Notes: a model not told the origin generated them from the letters alone. A DNA stretch of 33,410 bases from an uncultured Bacteroidota bacterium (GCA_903913315.1 CAIWKX010000034.1:1-33410), one strand, 5' to 3'; positions 7,069 to 16,062 are shown, counted from the first letter of the stretch. Translations and numbers: made by a program.

Positions 7069-8823
7069 TTAAAAAGCAGTACTCAAGGATAATGATACTC
7101 CTGTACTTTGCGGAACATATCTACAAACTCCACCTGCACAAACTAAGCCACCTCTTTGTCTTCCATAGTTTAAGGCTATTCTTGATTTGCCTTTTTTATA
7201 TGACCCTCCAAAGTTATAAAAATTAATTCTAAATGGGTCAATGCCACCAGAAATTTGTTGTTCATTTGGATTGTAACCATAGTTGTACATGTCCGTAATA
7301 TACATTGACCAATTTGCATTGTGATTGTATTCAATTGTACTTGACATCCAATTTCTTCTGTCTGCATCTGCCCACATGTGTTCTAGCCCAAAAGTGAACG
7401 ATTTTACTTTAGAAAACTTTAAAGTTGATTCGGCAGTCACAATATTTGTTTTTACTACTATATCTGCAGCAGTAGTAATTAATCGGTTGTTGTAGTACTG
7501 ATTAATGTATGAAATAGATCCACTTAGCTTTTGGCTAAATTTTTTAGATAATTCTATATTGTAGTCTGAATAATATTTTTCTTTAGTTGAGAAAAAGTCT
7601 GTACTGTAATTAGGTGCATAATCACCATTTTGGTTTAGAAAAGTATATTTCCCACCTAGATTGTACCAATTAGAAAAATTTATTGACATTTTAGTTCCAT
7701 ATTTTCCTCCTAATGTAGTACCTTTTTTAAAATCATAATAAAAATCCACTTGACCACCCATTTCACCAGCTTTTCCAATTCCACTATTTGGGTCAATATT
7801 AACGCCAGCTTGTGCTTGATAGACATAAATATTTGAAAGAGTAGAATGGTTTTGTTTTGTTAAACTTGGTAAAAAGTTCATTAGCATATCATTATAAAAC
7901 AAACTGGTTTTTCCTATTCCTGAAAATTGAGGTTCTCTTTCGGAAAGAAAAGTCATATTTTCCAATCTCCTTAAAGTTGCATCAAGTCCTAAGCCTTTTT
8001 TAGAATAGCCAAAATTCAGTAGTACAGCAGAACCTGGTTTTATAAAATCATTACTAATTTTATTTGATGCCGCTATTAAAACAGCATCTTTAGATTTGAA
8101 GTTATACTCACCGTTGATATAAAAATTATTCTTTACAAGACTTGCTCTTCCAGCGAATGCATTGGTTAATTCTGAGAAATTTGGCACTTCAAAATAACTC
8201 TTTTCATACCTTCCTACATAACTTAAACCAAATGTTAGTTCCAATTTGTTTTTTTTCAACAAAGAACTTAAATTAAAGTTTGAATCAAATCCAAAGATAT
8301 CCCCTTTGGCTACTTCAAAGCCTGTTCTGTGTCTTCCGTATAAAGCAGTAAACGATATATTATCATTTGGAGTAAAACTTATTTTCCCTCCTCTAATAGC
8401 ATTATTAATTCCGAGTGACCTATCCTCATAACTTCTTAATAATAATCCGCTTCCAAATTGCTCGTAAAAATGACCAATGGTTGCTTCCATTTTTTTTGAT
8501 TTATAGTTTGCAAAGTAAATACCTAAATTAGTATTTTTATATTTAGGATTATAATTTAAAAGTGCTTGCGAAGTATATGATTCTACTTGAACACCCGTTG
8601 TCAATTTACCATAATTGTAATTTACATTTAGATAATTGTTTGATCGTAGTGGAATGGAATCGTGTTGCAGGTCTCTTTTTTTATCATTCAAATACCATTG
8701 TCCATTGGATTCAAATGAACCAAAAATTTTACTTTTAGGGGCTTCTATATTTTGATTTTGTTCTTGTGCGAATACTGTTATTGAAAATAGAAATAAAATT
8801 ATAGTGATGTATTTGTTTTTCAT
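7069..8823 (-). CDS. DUF6029-like probable outer-membrane beta-barrel protein
   Basis: A 584-residue protein with a clear signal peptide (cleavage likely after VFA, residue 19). The mature part is rich in alternating polar and aromatic strands (for example NYLNVNYNYGKLTTGVQVESY) and ends in a phenylalanine (SLSTAF), as outer-membrane beta-barrels do. It resembles the DUF6029 family of Bacteroidota, whose function is not known. Its start codon overlaps the stop of the upstream TlpA-like gene by one base (TAATG), so the two are translationally coupled and probably work together, perhaps in envelope thiol chemistry. A tRNA gene follows almost directly on the same strand. Confidence 0.65.
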   Translation of the reverse strand: MKNKYITIILFLFSITVFAQEQNQNIEAPKSKIFGSFESNGQWYLNDKKRDLQHDSIPLRSNNYLNVNYNYGKLTTGVQVESYTSQALLNYNPKYKNTNLGIYFANYKSKKMEATIGHFYEQFGSGLLLRSYEDRSLGINNAIRGGKISFTPNDNISFTALYGRHRTGFEVAKGDIFGFDSNFNLSSLLKKNKLELTFGLSYVGRYEKSYFEVPNFSELTNAFAGRASLVKNNFYINGEYNFKSKDAVLIAASNKISNDFIKPGSAVLLNFGYSKKGLGLDATLRRLENMTFLSEREPQFSGIGKTSLFYNDMLMNFLPSLTKQNHSTLSNIYVYQAQAGVNIDPNSGIGKAGEMGGQVDFYYDFKKGTTLGGKYGTKMSINFSNWYNLGGKYTFLNQNGDYAPNYSTDFFSTKEKYYSDYNIELSKKFSQKLSGSISYINQYYNNRLITTAADIVVKTNIVTAESTLKFSKVKSFTFGLEHMWADADRRNWMSSTIEYNHNANWSMYITDMYNYGYNPNEQQISGGIDPFRINFYNFGGSYKKGKSRIALNYGRQRGGLVCAGGVCRYVPQSTGVSLSLSTAF

Positions 8824-9302
8824 TATTTCAATTCTTTTAATTTTTCAAATAATTCAGTTTCTCCTCCTGGTGTATGCCCGTTTTCTGTAAAAATAATTTT
8901 TCCATTTTTTACTACAATTAAGTAAGGGACGTTTGAAATTCCTAAAGCTCTTTTGAGATCTTGGTTCGTATCTAACAAAACAGAATAGCTCCATCCTTTT
9001 CCGTTCACCAATGGTTTAACTCTTTTTTGCGTTCTAGAATCATCTGTCGCAACCGCTATTAATTCAACATTTAATTCTTTCGTCCAATCCTCATAGACAT
9101 CGCTAATAGCGTCTAATTCTTGGACACAAGGGCCGCACCAAGTTGCCCAAAAAGAAAAAATGTATAATTTGTCTTTTTCTGCAAAACTTGATTTTATTGT
9201 AATTGATTTTCCTTCAAGATTATTGATGGTGACATTCGGCAATACTTGTTGGGAAAAACAGTTGATTCCTACAAATAATAATAATAATAATGATTTTTTC
9301 AT
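8823..9302 (-). CDS. TlpA-like periplasmic thioredoxin
   Basis: A 159-residue exported protein: signal peptide about residues 1-18 (MKKSLLLLLFVGINCFSQ), then a thioredoxin fold of the AhpC-TSA/TlpA type with the active site WATWCGPC (C56, C59) and a cis-proline region SNVPYLIV. Members reduce or exchange disulfides in periplasmic proteins. First gene of a two-gene operon with the DUF6029-like barrel (TAATG overlap). It is divergent from an Omp28-like gene that also has a CxxC thioredoxin-like motif, which suggests a shared redox role. The substrate is unknown. Confidence 0.88.
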   Translation of the reverse strand: MKKSLLLLLFVGINCFSQQVLPNVTINNLEGKSITIKSSFAEKDKLYIFSFWATWCGPCVQELDAISDVYEDWTKELNVELIAVATDDSRTQKRVKPLVNGKGWSYSVLLDTNQDLKRALGISNVPYLIVVKNGKIIFTENGHTPGGETELFEKLKELK

Positions 9303-9401
9303 AGTTATGTTGTTTGAGTATATAAATAAATAAAAATTTATGCAGTATTGTAATTTTTTTTTTGTTTTATTTGCATTACTATTAATAAAACAACATAACT
9401 A
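9302..9401. promoter_or_regulatory. Divergent intergenic region with identical 14-bp leaders
   Basis: The sequence AAACAACATAACTA lies directly before both divergent start codons: on the + strand at 9388-9401, three bases before the Omp28-like ATG, and on the minus strand at 9302-9315, running into the TlpA-like ATG. The two copies form a perfect 14-bp inverted repeat. The AT-rich middle has no perfect TAnnTTTG element. Confidence 0.6.
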
Positions 9402-9404
9402 ACA

Positions 9405-10244
9405 ATGAAAACTAACAAAACATTATTATTTTTACTTTCTTTTTATTTATTCCTATCTTGCAGTAAAGATAATTCATCTGGTACCAGTGGTGCCCCTGTT
9501 GTAGATGACACTCCTGTTTCAGGGCAATTTCAAAAAAGAGTATTAATTGAAGACTTTACAGGAACTTGGTGTGGATATTGTCCAAGAGTTGCTTATGGGA
9601 TTGATAAGGTAATGCAAGCTACTACTAAAGCTGTTCCTGTGGCAATACATCAAAAATCAGGAAGCAATGATCCCTATGATTTTCCTGGCGCCTCTCCATT
9701 AACAGCCCAAATTAATTTATCAGGTTTTCCAACTGGTATGTTGAATAGAACTATAACATGGAATTACCCTGAAAATGCTAATATTTCTCAACCTAAAAAT
9801 TTAGTAACAAATAATGTCGGATTAGGATTAGCAATGAATTCAACTGTAACAGGAGGCAATATAAATCTTGATGTAAAAGTAAAATTTGCTAGTGATTACA
9901 GCAATCTAAAATTAGTAGTTTATGTTCTTGAAGATAAATTAATTACCACGCAAGCTAACTACACTTCAAATTTATATGGAAGTGGGAATGTTGATCCTTT
10001 GGTTAATTTTGAAGAGAATCATGTGTTAAGAGCCTGTTTGACAGATATTTTAGGGGATGCAGTAACTGACTCCACTGTTTCTGGACAAACTGTTACAAAA
10101 AACTTTTCTGTAGCTGTACCCGCAAATATTTCTAATATAGCCAATATGAGTTTTGTTGCTTTTATTGTTGGTGCTGATAAAAAAGCGATCAACGTTAGAT
10201 CCTCCGTCCCTGGTGAAAACCAAACTTTTGAGCAAAATCCATAA
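9405..10244 (+). CDS. Omp28-like lipoprotein
   Basis: A 279-residue protein with a lipoprotein signal (FLSCSKD, lipidated C19), a Ser/Gly-rich linker, and an N-terminal thioredoxin-like segment IEDFTGTWCGYCPRV (C56, C59) as in the Omp28-related family first described from Porphyromonas. The C-terminal half is strand-rich. Location is probably the outer membrane or periplasmic face of the envelope. The CxxC pair suggests thiol chemistry, but the role of this family is not established. Divergent from the TlpA-like operon; followed by a strong terminator. Confidence 0.8.
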   Translation: MKTNKTLLFLLSFYLFLSCSKDNSSGTSGAPVVDDTPVSGQFQKRVLIEDFTGTWCGYCPRVAYGIDKVMQATTKAVPVAIHQKSGSNDPYDFPGASPLTAQINLSGFPTGMLNRTITWNYPENANISQPKNLVTNNVGLGLAMNSTVTGGNINLDVKVKFASDYSNLKLVVYVLEDKLITTQANYTSNLYGSGNVDPLVNFEENHVLRACLTDILGDAVTDSTVSGQTVTKNFSVAVPANISNIANMSFVAFIVGADKKAINVRSSVPGENQTFEQNP

Positions 10245-10275
10245 TATTTATATTTAGATGTTCTAAAAATATATA

Positions 10276-10309
10276 AATAAGGTCTCTCTATTGGAGACCT
10301 TATTTTTTT
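10276..10309 (+). terminator. Terminator after the Omp28-like gene
   Basis: Perfect 11-bp stem AATAAGGTCTC (10276-10286) with GAGACCTTATT (10294-10304), 7-nt loop, followed by a T run. Confidence 0.9.
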
Positions 10310-10310
10310 G

Positions 10311-10318
10311 TAGATTTG
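10311..10318 (+). promoter_or_regulatory. -7 element TAGATTTG
   Basis: Matches TAnnTTTG, 28 bp before the ATG at 10347 and just after the terminator. A TTG at 10291-10293 is a weak -33 candidate with 17-nt spacing. Confidence 0.5.
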
Positions 10319-10346
10319 TGATAGTATTTTGAAAAACAAACAAACA

Positions 10347-10520
10347 ATGAATGTCCTTTCCTTACTTCAAAAAGTTGATATTGCTGAAAAAGTGAAACAC
10401 GCCCCTGATGGGTCTTATCAAATTGGAATTGCCATTGGATCTTTTTTGCCTTTTGTTATTTTAGTAGGTATCGCCTATTGGATGTATTATCGCTCGAAAA
10501 ACAGAAAAGATATCGACTAA
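10347..10520 (+). CDS. Small single-span membrane protein, unknown
   Basis: A 57-residue protein from the ATG at 10347. A TTG six codons upstream is possible but less likely, because the -7 element lies close in front of it. One hydrophobic segment (residues about 24-43, ending GIAYWMYY) is followed by a basic tail RSKNRKDID, so the C-terminus is probably cytoplasmic. I do not recognise the family. It precedes the QueD-like gene by 32 bp, but that gene has its own promoter element. Confidence 0.6.
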   Translation: MNVLSLLQKVDIAEKVKHAPDGSYQIGIAIGSFLPFVILVGIAYWMYYRSKNRKDID

Positions 10521-10527
10521 AATTAGC

Positions 10528-10535
10528 TAAATTTG
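10528..10535 (+). promoter_or_regulatory. -7 element TAAATTTG before queD-like gene
   Basis: TAAATTTG followed by C, 17 bp before the ATG at 10553. A good match to the Bacteroidota TAnnTTTG element. Confidence 0.5.
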
Positions 10536-10552
10536 CATTCAAATAATTTCTA

Positions 10553-11005
10553 ATGAGTAAAATCAGAATAACCAAACAATTTTCTTTTGAAACTGGTCAT
10601 GCGCTTTATGGCTATGATGGAAAATGTAAGAATGTTCATGGACATAGCTATAAACTTTCAGTTACTGTCATAGGGACTCCTATTTTAGATCATTCCAATG
10701 TAAAATATGGAATGGTTATTGACTTTTCTGATTTGAAGAAGATTGTTAGAGAAGAAATTGTTGATCAATTTGATCATGCCACCGTTTTTAACAAAAACAC
10801 TCCTCATGTTGAATTGGCCAATGAGCTTTATACGCGGGGACATCATGTTATTTTAGTGGATTATCAGCCCACTAGTGAAAATATGGTTATTGATTTTGCT
10901 AAGAAAATTTGTGATAGATTGCCTGATGATATTCAATTACATTCTTTAAAATTGCAAGAAACAGAAAGCTCTTTTGCCGAATGGTTCGCTTCAGATAATT
11001 TGTAA
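10553..11005 (+). CDS. queD: 6-carboxytetrahydropterin synthase / PTPS family protein
   Basis: A 150-residue cytoplasmic enzyme of the 6-pyruvoyl-tetrahydropterin synthase family. Zinc ligands H16, H29 and H31 (SFETGHAL, VHGHSY), the cysteine C25 of the catalytic set, and a C-terminal LQETESSFAEW with the pterin-anchoring glutamate are visible. In bacteria this family usually makes 6-carboxy-5,6,7,8-tetrahydropterin for queuosine. No other queuosine gene is nearby, so a pterin role cannot be excluded. The next gene, lpxH, starts 17 bp downstream. Confidence 0.85.
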   Translation: MSKIRITKQFSFETGHALYGYDGKCKNVHGHSYKLSVTVIGTPILDHSNVKYGMVIDFSDLKKIVREEIVDQFDHATVFNKNTPHVELANELYTRGHHVILVDYQPTSENMVIDFAKKICDRLPDDIQLHSLKLQETESSFAEWFASDNL

Positions 11006-11022
11006 TTTTTTACTTTTACTAC

Positions 11023-11766
11023 ATGGCCATTAAAAAAATTTATTTTGCCTCCGATCAACATTTTGGAGCTCCCACACCAGAAGAAAGTTTTCCTCGCGAG
11101 CAAAAATTTGTTGCATGGTTAGATGAAGTAAAAAAAGATGCCGATGCTATTTTTTTACTTGGTGATTTATTTGATTTTTGGTTTGAGTATAAAACGGTAG
11201 TTCCAAAAGGATTTGTGCGAGTTCTTGGTAAATTAGCAGAGATAAAAGACAGTGGAATTCCCATTTATTTTTTCGTTGGCAATCACGATTTATGGATGGA
11301 TGATTACTTTGAAAAAGAGTTACACATTCCAGTTTATCGAGACAATAAAGAATTTACTTTTAATGGGAAAACGTTTTTAATTGGGCATGGAGACGGAAAA
11401 GGGCCTGGTGATAAAGGGTATAAACGAATGAAGAAAGTGTTTGTGCATCCTTTCTCTAAATGGTTGTATCGATGGTTGCATCCTGATATTGGAATGCGAT
11501 TAGCTCATCATCTTTCTGTTAAAAATAAATTAATTTCAGGTGTTGAAGATGTGCGCTATCTTGGAGAAGACAAGGAATGGTTATTACTATATGCTAAACG
11601 AAAATTAGAAACCCAGCACTATAACTATTTTGTTTTCGGACACAGACATCTCCCAATGACAATTAAAATTGGTGAAAATTCAGAATATGTCAACCTAGGT
11701 GATTGGATTGGCTATTTTACGTACGGGGTTTTTGATGGCGAACAATTTGAATTAAAAAAGTTCTAA
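11023..11766 (+). CDS. lpxH: UDP-2,3-diacylglucosamine diphosphatase
   Basis: A 247-residue calcineurin-type metallophosphoesterase of lipid A synthesis that hydrolyses UDP-2,3-diacylglucosamine to lipid X. Metal-site motifs in order: SDQHFG (D11, H13), LLGDLFDFW (D48), GNHDLW (N87, H88), GHGDG (H122) and a C-terminal FGHRHLP. GDLFDFWFEY is typical of LpxH and LpxH2 proteins in Bacteroidota. It is a peripheral inner-membrane enzyme. The gene lies 17 bp after queD, and its 3' end overlaps the convergent minus-strand gene by 4 bp. Confidence 0.88.
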   Translation: MAIKKIYFASDQHFGAPTPEESFPREQKFVAWLDEVKKDADAIFLLGDLFDFWFEYKTVVPKGFVRVLGKLAEIKDSGIPIYFFVGNHDLWMDDYFEKELHIPVYRDNKEFTFNGKTFLIGHGDGKGPGDKGYKRMKKVFVHPFSKWLYRWLHPDIGMRLAHHLSVKNKLISGVEDVRYLGEDKEWLLLYAKRKLETQHYNYFVFGHRHLPMTIKIGENSEYVNLGDWIGYFTYGVFDGEQFELKKF

Positions 11767-12431
11767 TTTGACTCTCTCAACAAATACTCTAGCGTAACAG
11801 TATTTATTTTTCCGTCAGGAAACAATCCCTTTTTTTGTTGGAATGCCCCCACCGCTTTTAGCGTAATATCTCTAAAAAGTCCATCAACAGGAATTTTATA
11901 TCCTTTTTTTACTAATATTTTCTGTAGTTCATAAACAAATGAATTAAAGTCACCCACTTTCAAACTGTATTTTTCAGGATTATTTTTAAATGTATCCATT
12001 AGAAATTTTCTTTTAATGAATTCATCATACTCTTTTCCTTTACAACCGCTTTCTTCAAAGGCAATAATGTCTTTATCATTTAATCCTTCATTTTTCATTT
12101 TAGCCGATTGAACCAATCGGTCTTCATAGCATTTTACAGCCGCTAATTTTTTAGTGTAAATAGCAACAACTGCTTTGGTATTTTCTGAATTATTATCGGG
12201 GTTTCTAACATCCACATCGTTAGTAGCCCAAGACAATCTTACATATCCATTCAAATCTTCAATGGCTTGGTGGTAGTTCAATATAGTAGTTTGGTCGTGA
12301 TAGTTTGAATCTATTTTTTGGTTGCTTACATAGTCACTTCCCGGTGAATGAAAGCGTTTGTAATTATGATATAAGTTGAATCCTAAAATCAAGAGTATAA
12401 TTGACAGAAGAACAATGATAATTTGCTTCAT
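11763..12431 (-). CDS. Membrane-anchored protein with peptidoglycan-binding domain
   Basis: A 222-residue protein with one N-terminal hydrophobic segment (IIIVLLSIILLILGFNLY) acting as anchor or signal, a middle part without recognised domain, and a C-terminal peptidoglycan-binding-1-like domain at about 160-218 (VYELQKILVKKGYKIPVDGLF, then LKAVGAFQQKKGLFPDGKINTVTLEYLL). It is probably anchored in the inner membrane, facing the periplasm. No catalytic domain is visible. A TAttTTTG-like element reads toward it at 12455-12462 on the minus strand. Confidence 0.75.
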   Translation of the reverse strand: MKQIIIVLLSIILLILGFNLYHNYKRFHSPGSDYVSNQKIDSNYHDQTTILNYHQAIEDLNGYVRLSWATNDVDVRNPDNNSENTKAVVAIYTKKLAAVKCYEDRLVQSAKMKNEGLNDKDIIAFEESGCKGKEYDEFIKRKFLMDTFKNNPEKYSLKVGDFNSFVYELQKILVKKGYKIPVDGLFRDITLKAVGAFQQKKGLFPDGKINTVTLEYLLRESN

Positions 12432-12490
12432 AATTTGTAAAGGTTATTTTTAGACAAAAATAGCTAAAAATTATGGTATCGTTTGTAGAA

Positions 12491-14182
12491 TTAATTCTTC
12501 AAATCTTTCAGTCGAAGTTGCACTGTGACATTTCCATTAAACTCATTTTCATCAATGCAATACACGGCTTCAAAGGGATTTTGATTAGTAACTCTTTCTA
12601 ATTTATTTCCTAAGCCAAAACCAATAGCAGCGAATCCTTCCGAGTCCTTTTGTTTTACGAATAATTTTAGATGTTCGTCGTTTTGCCCTAGTGGTTTAGC
12701 ATAGCCCGTATCTTTTATGTTTTTGGTTATAAACACAGGGGCCATATTTTGAGGGCCAAAGGGTTCGAATTGATTTAATAATCGAATTAATTTGGGGTTG
12801 ATGTCCTTAAAATTAATTTCGGCATCTACAGCAATTTCAGGAATCAGCAAATCGGGATGAATGGATTCTTCCACGGTTTTTTCAAAAGCTTCTTTGAAGG
12901 CTAAGTACTTTTCTTCTTTTAGGGTCATTCCGGCGGCATACATGTGTCCTCCGAATTGTTCAAGATATTCTGCGCAAGTTTCTAAGGCATTATAGATATC
13001 GAAATCTTTTACTGAACGAGCTGATGCTGCCAATTTATCACCACTTTTGGTGAAGACAATAGTTGGTCGATAGTATGTTTCTGTTAATCGCGAAGCTACA
13101 ATACCAATAACTCCTTTGTGCCAATCTTCTTGATACACTACTGTTGAAAAATTTTCTTTTTCGTTGTTGGTTTCGATTTGCAATAATGCTTCCACTGTTA
13201 TTTGTTTGTCTAACTCTTTTCTGTTGGAATTGTGTCGCTCAATTTCAGAGGCGAATATTTCAGCTTGGTCTAAATTGTATTCTGTTAAGAGTGCCACTGC
13301 TTCGTTTCCGTGTTTAATTCTACCCGCAGCATTAATTCGAGGAGCAATGATAAAAACGACATCGGTAATTGTTAGCACTTTTTTCTTTACATTTTGAATC
13401 AACGCTTTGATTCCAGGACGTGGGTTAGCATTGATGACCTCTAAACCAAATTTTGCTAAAACTCTATTTTCACCCGTTATGGGAACGATATCGGCTGCAA
13501 TAGCTGTAGCGACTAAATCCAAATAGGGAATTAAATTTTCAATGGTTTGGTTTCTCTTTTCTGCTAATGCTTGGATTAATTTAAAACCCACGCCACAACC
13601 GCAAAGTTCATCATAAGGATAAGAGCAATCAGTACGTTTTGGATCGAGTACTGCCACTGCATTTGGTAATTCATCACCAGGTCGGTGATGGTCGCAGATA
13701 ATAAAATCGATATTTTTATTGTTGGCATACTCAATATGGTCAATGGATTTGATTCCGCAATCGAGTGCAATAATTAATGAAAATTGATTGTCCTCAGCAA
13801 AGTCGATTCCCTTATAGGATATTCCGTAACCTTCATCGTATCGGTCGGGGATATAGGTAGCAACATTTGGATAATAACTTCGCAGATAACTTGCAACTAG
13901 AGACACTGCCGTTGTGCCATCCACATCATAATCACCAAAAACAAGAATATATTCTCCCTTCTTTATGGCCGTTTCGATACGAGCTACTGCTTTATCCATA
14001 TCTTTCATCAGATAGGGGTTGTGTAAATCGTTTAAAGAGGGTCTGAAAAATGTTTTGGCTTGTTCGTAGGTTTCTATTCCACGTTGAATAAGTAATGTAG
14101 CAATGATTTCATCTATTTGAAGTTCGTTTTGAAGTTTTAGAACTTTCTCTTTTTCCGGCTTCGATTTTAATGTCCAACGCAT
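12491..14182 (-). CDS. recJ: Single-strand-specific 5'-3' exonuclease RecJ
   Basis: A 563-residue DHH-family nuclease. Motifs seen: FGDYDVDGTT (D84, D86, D88), ALDCG near 140, CDHHRPG (D164, H165, H166), DLVATAIAADIVP, then the DHHA1 part with RINAAGRI and a C-terminal OB-type domain with GFAAIGFGLG. It degrades single-stranded DNA in recombination and mismatch repair. Length is normal for the Bacteroidota form. A promoter is visible upstream at 14236-14266. Confidence 0.95.
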   Translation of the reverse strand: MRWTLKSKPEKEKVLKLQNELQIDEIIATLLIQRGIETYEQAKTFFRPSLNDLHNPYLMKDMDKAVARIETAIKKGEYILVFGDYDVDGTTAVSLVASYLRSYYPNVATYIPDRYDEGYGISYKGIDFAEDNQFSLIIALDCGIKSIDHIEYANNKNIDFIICDHHRPGDELPNAVAVLDPKRTDCSYPYDELCGCGVGFKLIQALAEKRNQTIENLIPYLDLVATAIAADIVPITGENRVLAKFGLEVINANPRPGIKALIQNVKKKVLTITDVVFIIAPRINAAGRIKHGNEAVALLTEYNLDQAEIFASEIERHNSNRKELDKQITVEALLQIETNNEKENFSTVVYQEDWHKGVIGIVASRLTETYYRPTIVFTKSGDKLAASARSVKDFDIYNALETCAEYLEQFGGHMYAAGMTLKEEKYLAFKEAFEKTVEESIHPDLLIPEIAVDAEINFKDINPKLIRLLNQFEPFGPQNMAPVFITKNIKDTGYAKPLGQNDEHLKLFVKQKDSEGFAAIGFGLGNKLERVTNQNPFEAVYCIDENEFNGNVTVQLRLKDLKN

Positions 14183-14235
14183 AGGAATATTAGATATTAA
14201 ATTTAACTATTAGATTTTGGCGTTTAAATGTTGTA

Positions 14236-14266
14236 CAAATGTATTAAAATTGATTTGTAAATCAAA
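14236..14266 (-). promoter_or_regulatory. Promoter of recJ
   Basis: On the minus strand, TTTG at 14266-14263 and TACATTTG at 14243-14236 are spaced by 19 nt, a close fit to the Bacteroidota -33/-7 pair. It lies 54 bp before the recJ start. The rest of 14183-14385 shows no gene. Confidence 0.6.
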
Positions 14267-14385
14267 TGGTTAACGGGACTATTTATGTTTATTATGGGAA
14301 GATAACAGCTCTTAAAAAAGACTATAGGTCCTTATAGACAAAGATTTTTTATAATAAATTGGAATAGGCTTTGGATTGAGGAGCT

Positions 14386-15063
14386 TTATTTTAGAGATTT
14401 TCCACCTACTACGGCCACAATTTCACCTTTTGGAGGTTTTGCTTCAAAGTATTTTAGTACTTCTTCGGCGGTGCCTCGAATGGTTTCTTCGTGTAGTTTT
14501 GACAATTCTCTAGAAACGGAAACAGGTCTGTCACTACCAAAATACTGAACAAATTCGGCTAAAGTTTTTAGTAATTTATGGGGGGACACATAGAATATCA
14601 GGGTACGATTTTCCTCTGCTAATGCCAGGTAACGTGTTTGTCTTCCCTTTTTTTCAGGTAAGAATCCTTCAAAGACAAATCGGTCGTTGGGTAAACCACT
14701 ATTTACTAAAGCGGGTACAAAAGCGGTTGCTCCTGGTAAACAATCGACTTCAATATTATTTTCCACGCAAGCGCGGGTTAACAAAAATCCTGGGTCCGAA
14801 ATGGCGGGTGTCCCTGCATCGGAAATTAGGGCAATGGTTTCTCCACCTTTTAATCGGGCAATCAAATTCTCAACGGTTTTGTGTTCATTGTGCATGTGAT
14901 GGCTATGCATGTGGGTGGAAATCTCAAAATGCTTTAATAGTTTTCCGCTTGTTCGGGTATCTTCTGCTAGAATTAAATCGGCTTCTTTGAGCACTCTAAT
15001 CGCTCTAAAAGTCATGTCTTCTAGGTTACCAATGGGTGTTGGAACGATATAAAGCTTCGCCAT
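14386..15063 (-). CDS. rsmI: 16S rRNA (cytidine-1402-2'-O)-methyltransferase
   Basis: A 225-residue SAM-dependent tetrapyrrole-methylase-type enzyme that methylates C1402 of 16S rRNA. Diagnostic segments: LYIVPTPIGNLEDMTFRAI at the start, AEDTRTSGKLL, ALISDAGTPAISDPG, LPGATAFVPALVNSGLP and a C-terminal KGEIVAVV. It is complete. The stop of the upstream gene directly abuts its start codon (no gap), so the two are one operon. Confidence 0.95.
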   Translation of the reverse strand: MAKLYIVPTPIGNLEDMTFRAIRVLKEADLILAEDTRTSGKLLKHFEISTHMHSHHMHNEHKTVENLIARLKGGETIALISDAGTPAISDPGFLLTRACVENNIEVDCLPGATAFVPALVNSGLPNDRFVFEGFLPEKKGRQTRYLALAEENRTLIFYVSPHKLLKTLAEFVQYFGSDRPVSVSRELSKLHEETIRGTAEEVLKYFEAKPPKGEIVAVVGGKSLK

Positions 15064-16014
15064 TTAGTTGAATTTGTTCTCTACAATTTCCAAAAATCGC
15101 TCCGCATATTCTTCACTTCCTACCCAATTATTATAATCGGGCTTGATGATTTCTTCAATAAAATCTTTAGCTTCTGCATATGAAGTAAAGGTATTTAATT
15201 GTGATAAGACCCTGTTGAAATCTTCATTATCATCTGCAAAAAGGTGTTTTACAAAAGCAATTCTATCGTTCATTCCAATATTAATCGCTTTTGAATGTTG
15301 ATCATTTAGAGAAAGCGGTTTTTCGTCAATAATCTTTTTTAAGGAAGGAGGGACAACGATGTCATTTGGTTTGACAAAAACAGGTTCAGCATAATCACCT
15401 AAAAATTCTTCAAATGATATTTGTTTTGTTTCTTTTTTTGGTTTTTCGATTTTTTCTTGAACCACCTCTTCGGCTACATTTTCAATTGGAGCTTCGGCGG
15501 CTAATTCAAATATGGGTTCAAATGCAAAATCATTTTTTGGTTCTTCTTCTTCGATTTCTTCTTCTGGAAGTGTTATTTCTCCAATAATTATGGGTTCTTC
15601 TGTTTGAACTGGTTTTAGGTCCTCTTCCTCTTCCTCCAAAGTAATTGGTTCTTCTATTTCTTCCTCAAGTTCTTGTGTACTCCCAATTGGTTCCTCTTTA
15701 ATAAGCTCATCTTCTTTATGAGATTCATCCTTACTACTATTTTCTTCCTCTGCTTTTAGGTCAGCAACTGGTATTTCTTTTGGACTTTCACTTGCAGCTT
15801 TATTTTCAACAAAGGCTTGTACTTTTTCTTCTAAGTCTTCTTTAACAACTTCAGATTTTATTTGCTCATAATTGTCGCCATAAAATTTTAAAATAGCCAA
15901 TGCTTCATATAATTTTTGAGTTTCATGATACAATTGATCTACTTCCGATTTGTTTTTTAGCTTTAATACTCGGTGTGCAATGCTGATTAATTCGGCTTCC
16001 AATCTTTTTTTCAT
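15064..16014 (-). CDS. Acidic protein of unknown function upstream of rsmI
   Basis: A 316-residue cytoplasmic protein with no recognised domain. Residues 1-75 are helical, with a pattern suiting a coiled coil (MKKRLEAELISIAHRV onwards). Residues about 75-200 are low-complexity and very rich in Glu and Pro. Residues 200-316 are a compact conserved-looking part (FEEFLGDYAEP, NDRIAFVKHLFADDNEDFNRVL, FLEIVENKFN). It directly abuts rsmI and is divergent from tdk. I recall similar acidic proteins beside rsmI in other Flavobacteriia, but no function. Confidence 0.7.
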   Translation of the reverse strand: MKKRLEAELISIAHRVLKLKNKSEVDQLYHETQKLYEALAILKFYGDNYEQIKSEVVKEDLEEKVQAFVENKAASESPKEIPVADLKAEEENSSKDESHKEDELIKEEPIGSTQELEEEIEEPITLEEEEEDLKPVQTEEPIIIGEITLPEEEIEEEEPKNDFAFEPIFELAAEAPIENVAEEVVQEKIEKPKKETKQISFEEFLGDYAEPVFVKPNDIVVPPSLKKIIDEKPLSLNDQHSKAINIGMNDRIAFVKHLFADDNEDFNRVLSQLNTFTSYAEAKDFIEEIIKPDYNNWVGSEEYAERFLEIVENKFN

Positions 16015-16054
16015 AACTTTTGAAATTATAATGTATAACGCTTCTCTTTTTTAA

Positions 16055-16062
16055 TAAATTTG
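16055..16062 (+). promoter_or_regulatory. -7 element TAAATTTG before tdk
   Basis: A TAnnTTTG match 53 bp before the tdk start in the divergent intergenic region. No clear -33 TTG at the usual distance. Confidence 0.4.

Noticed and set aside
10329..10346. TTG start for the small membrane protein
   Set aside because: The ATG at 10347 fits the promoter spacing better, and TTG starts are uncommon here.
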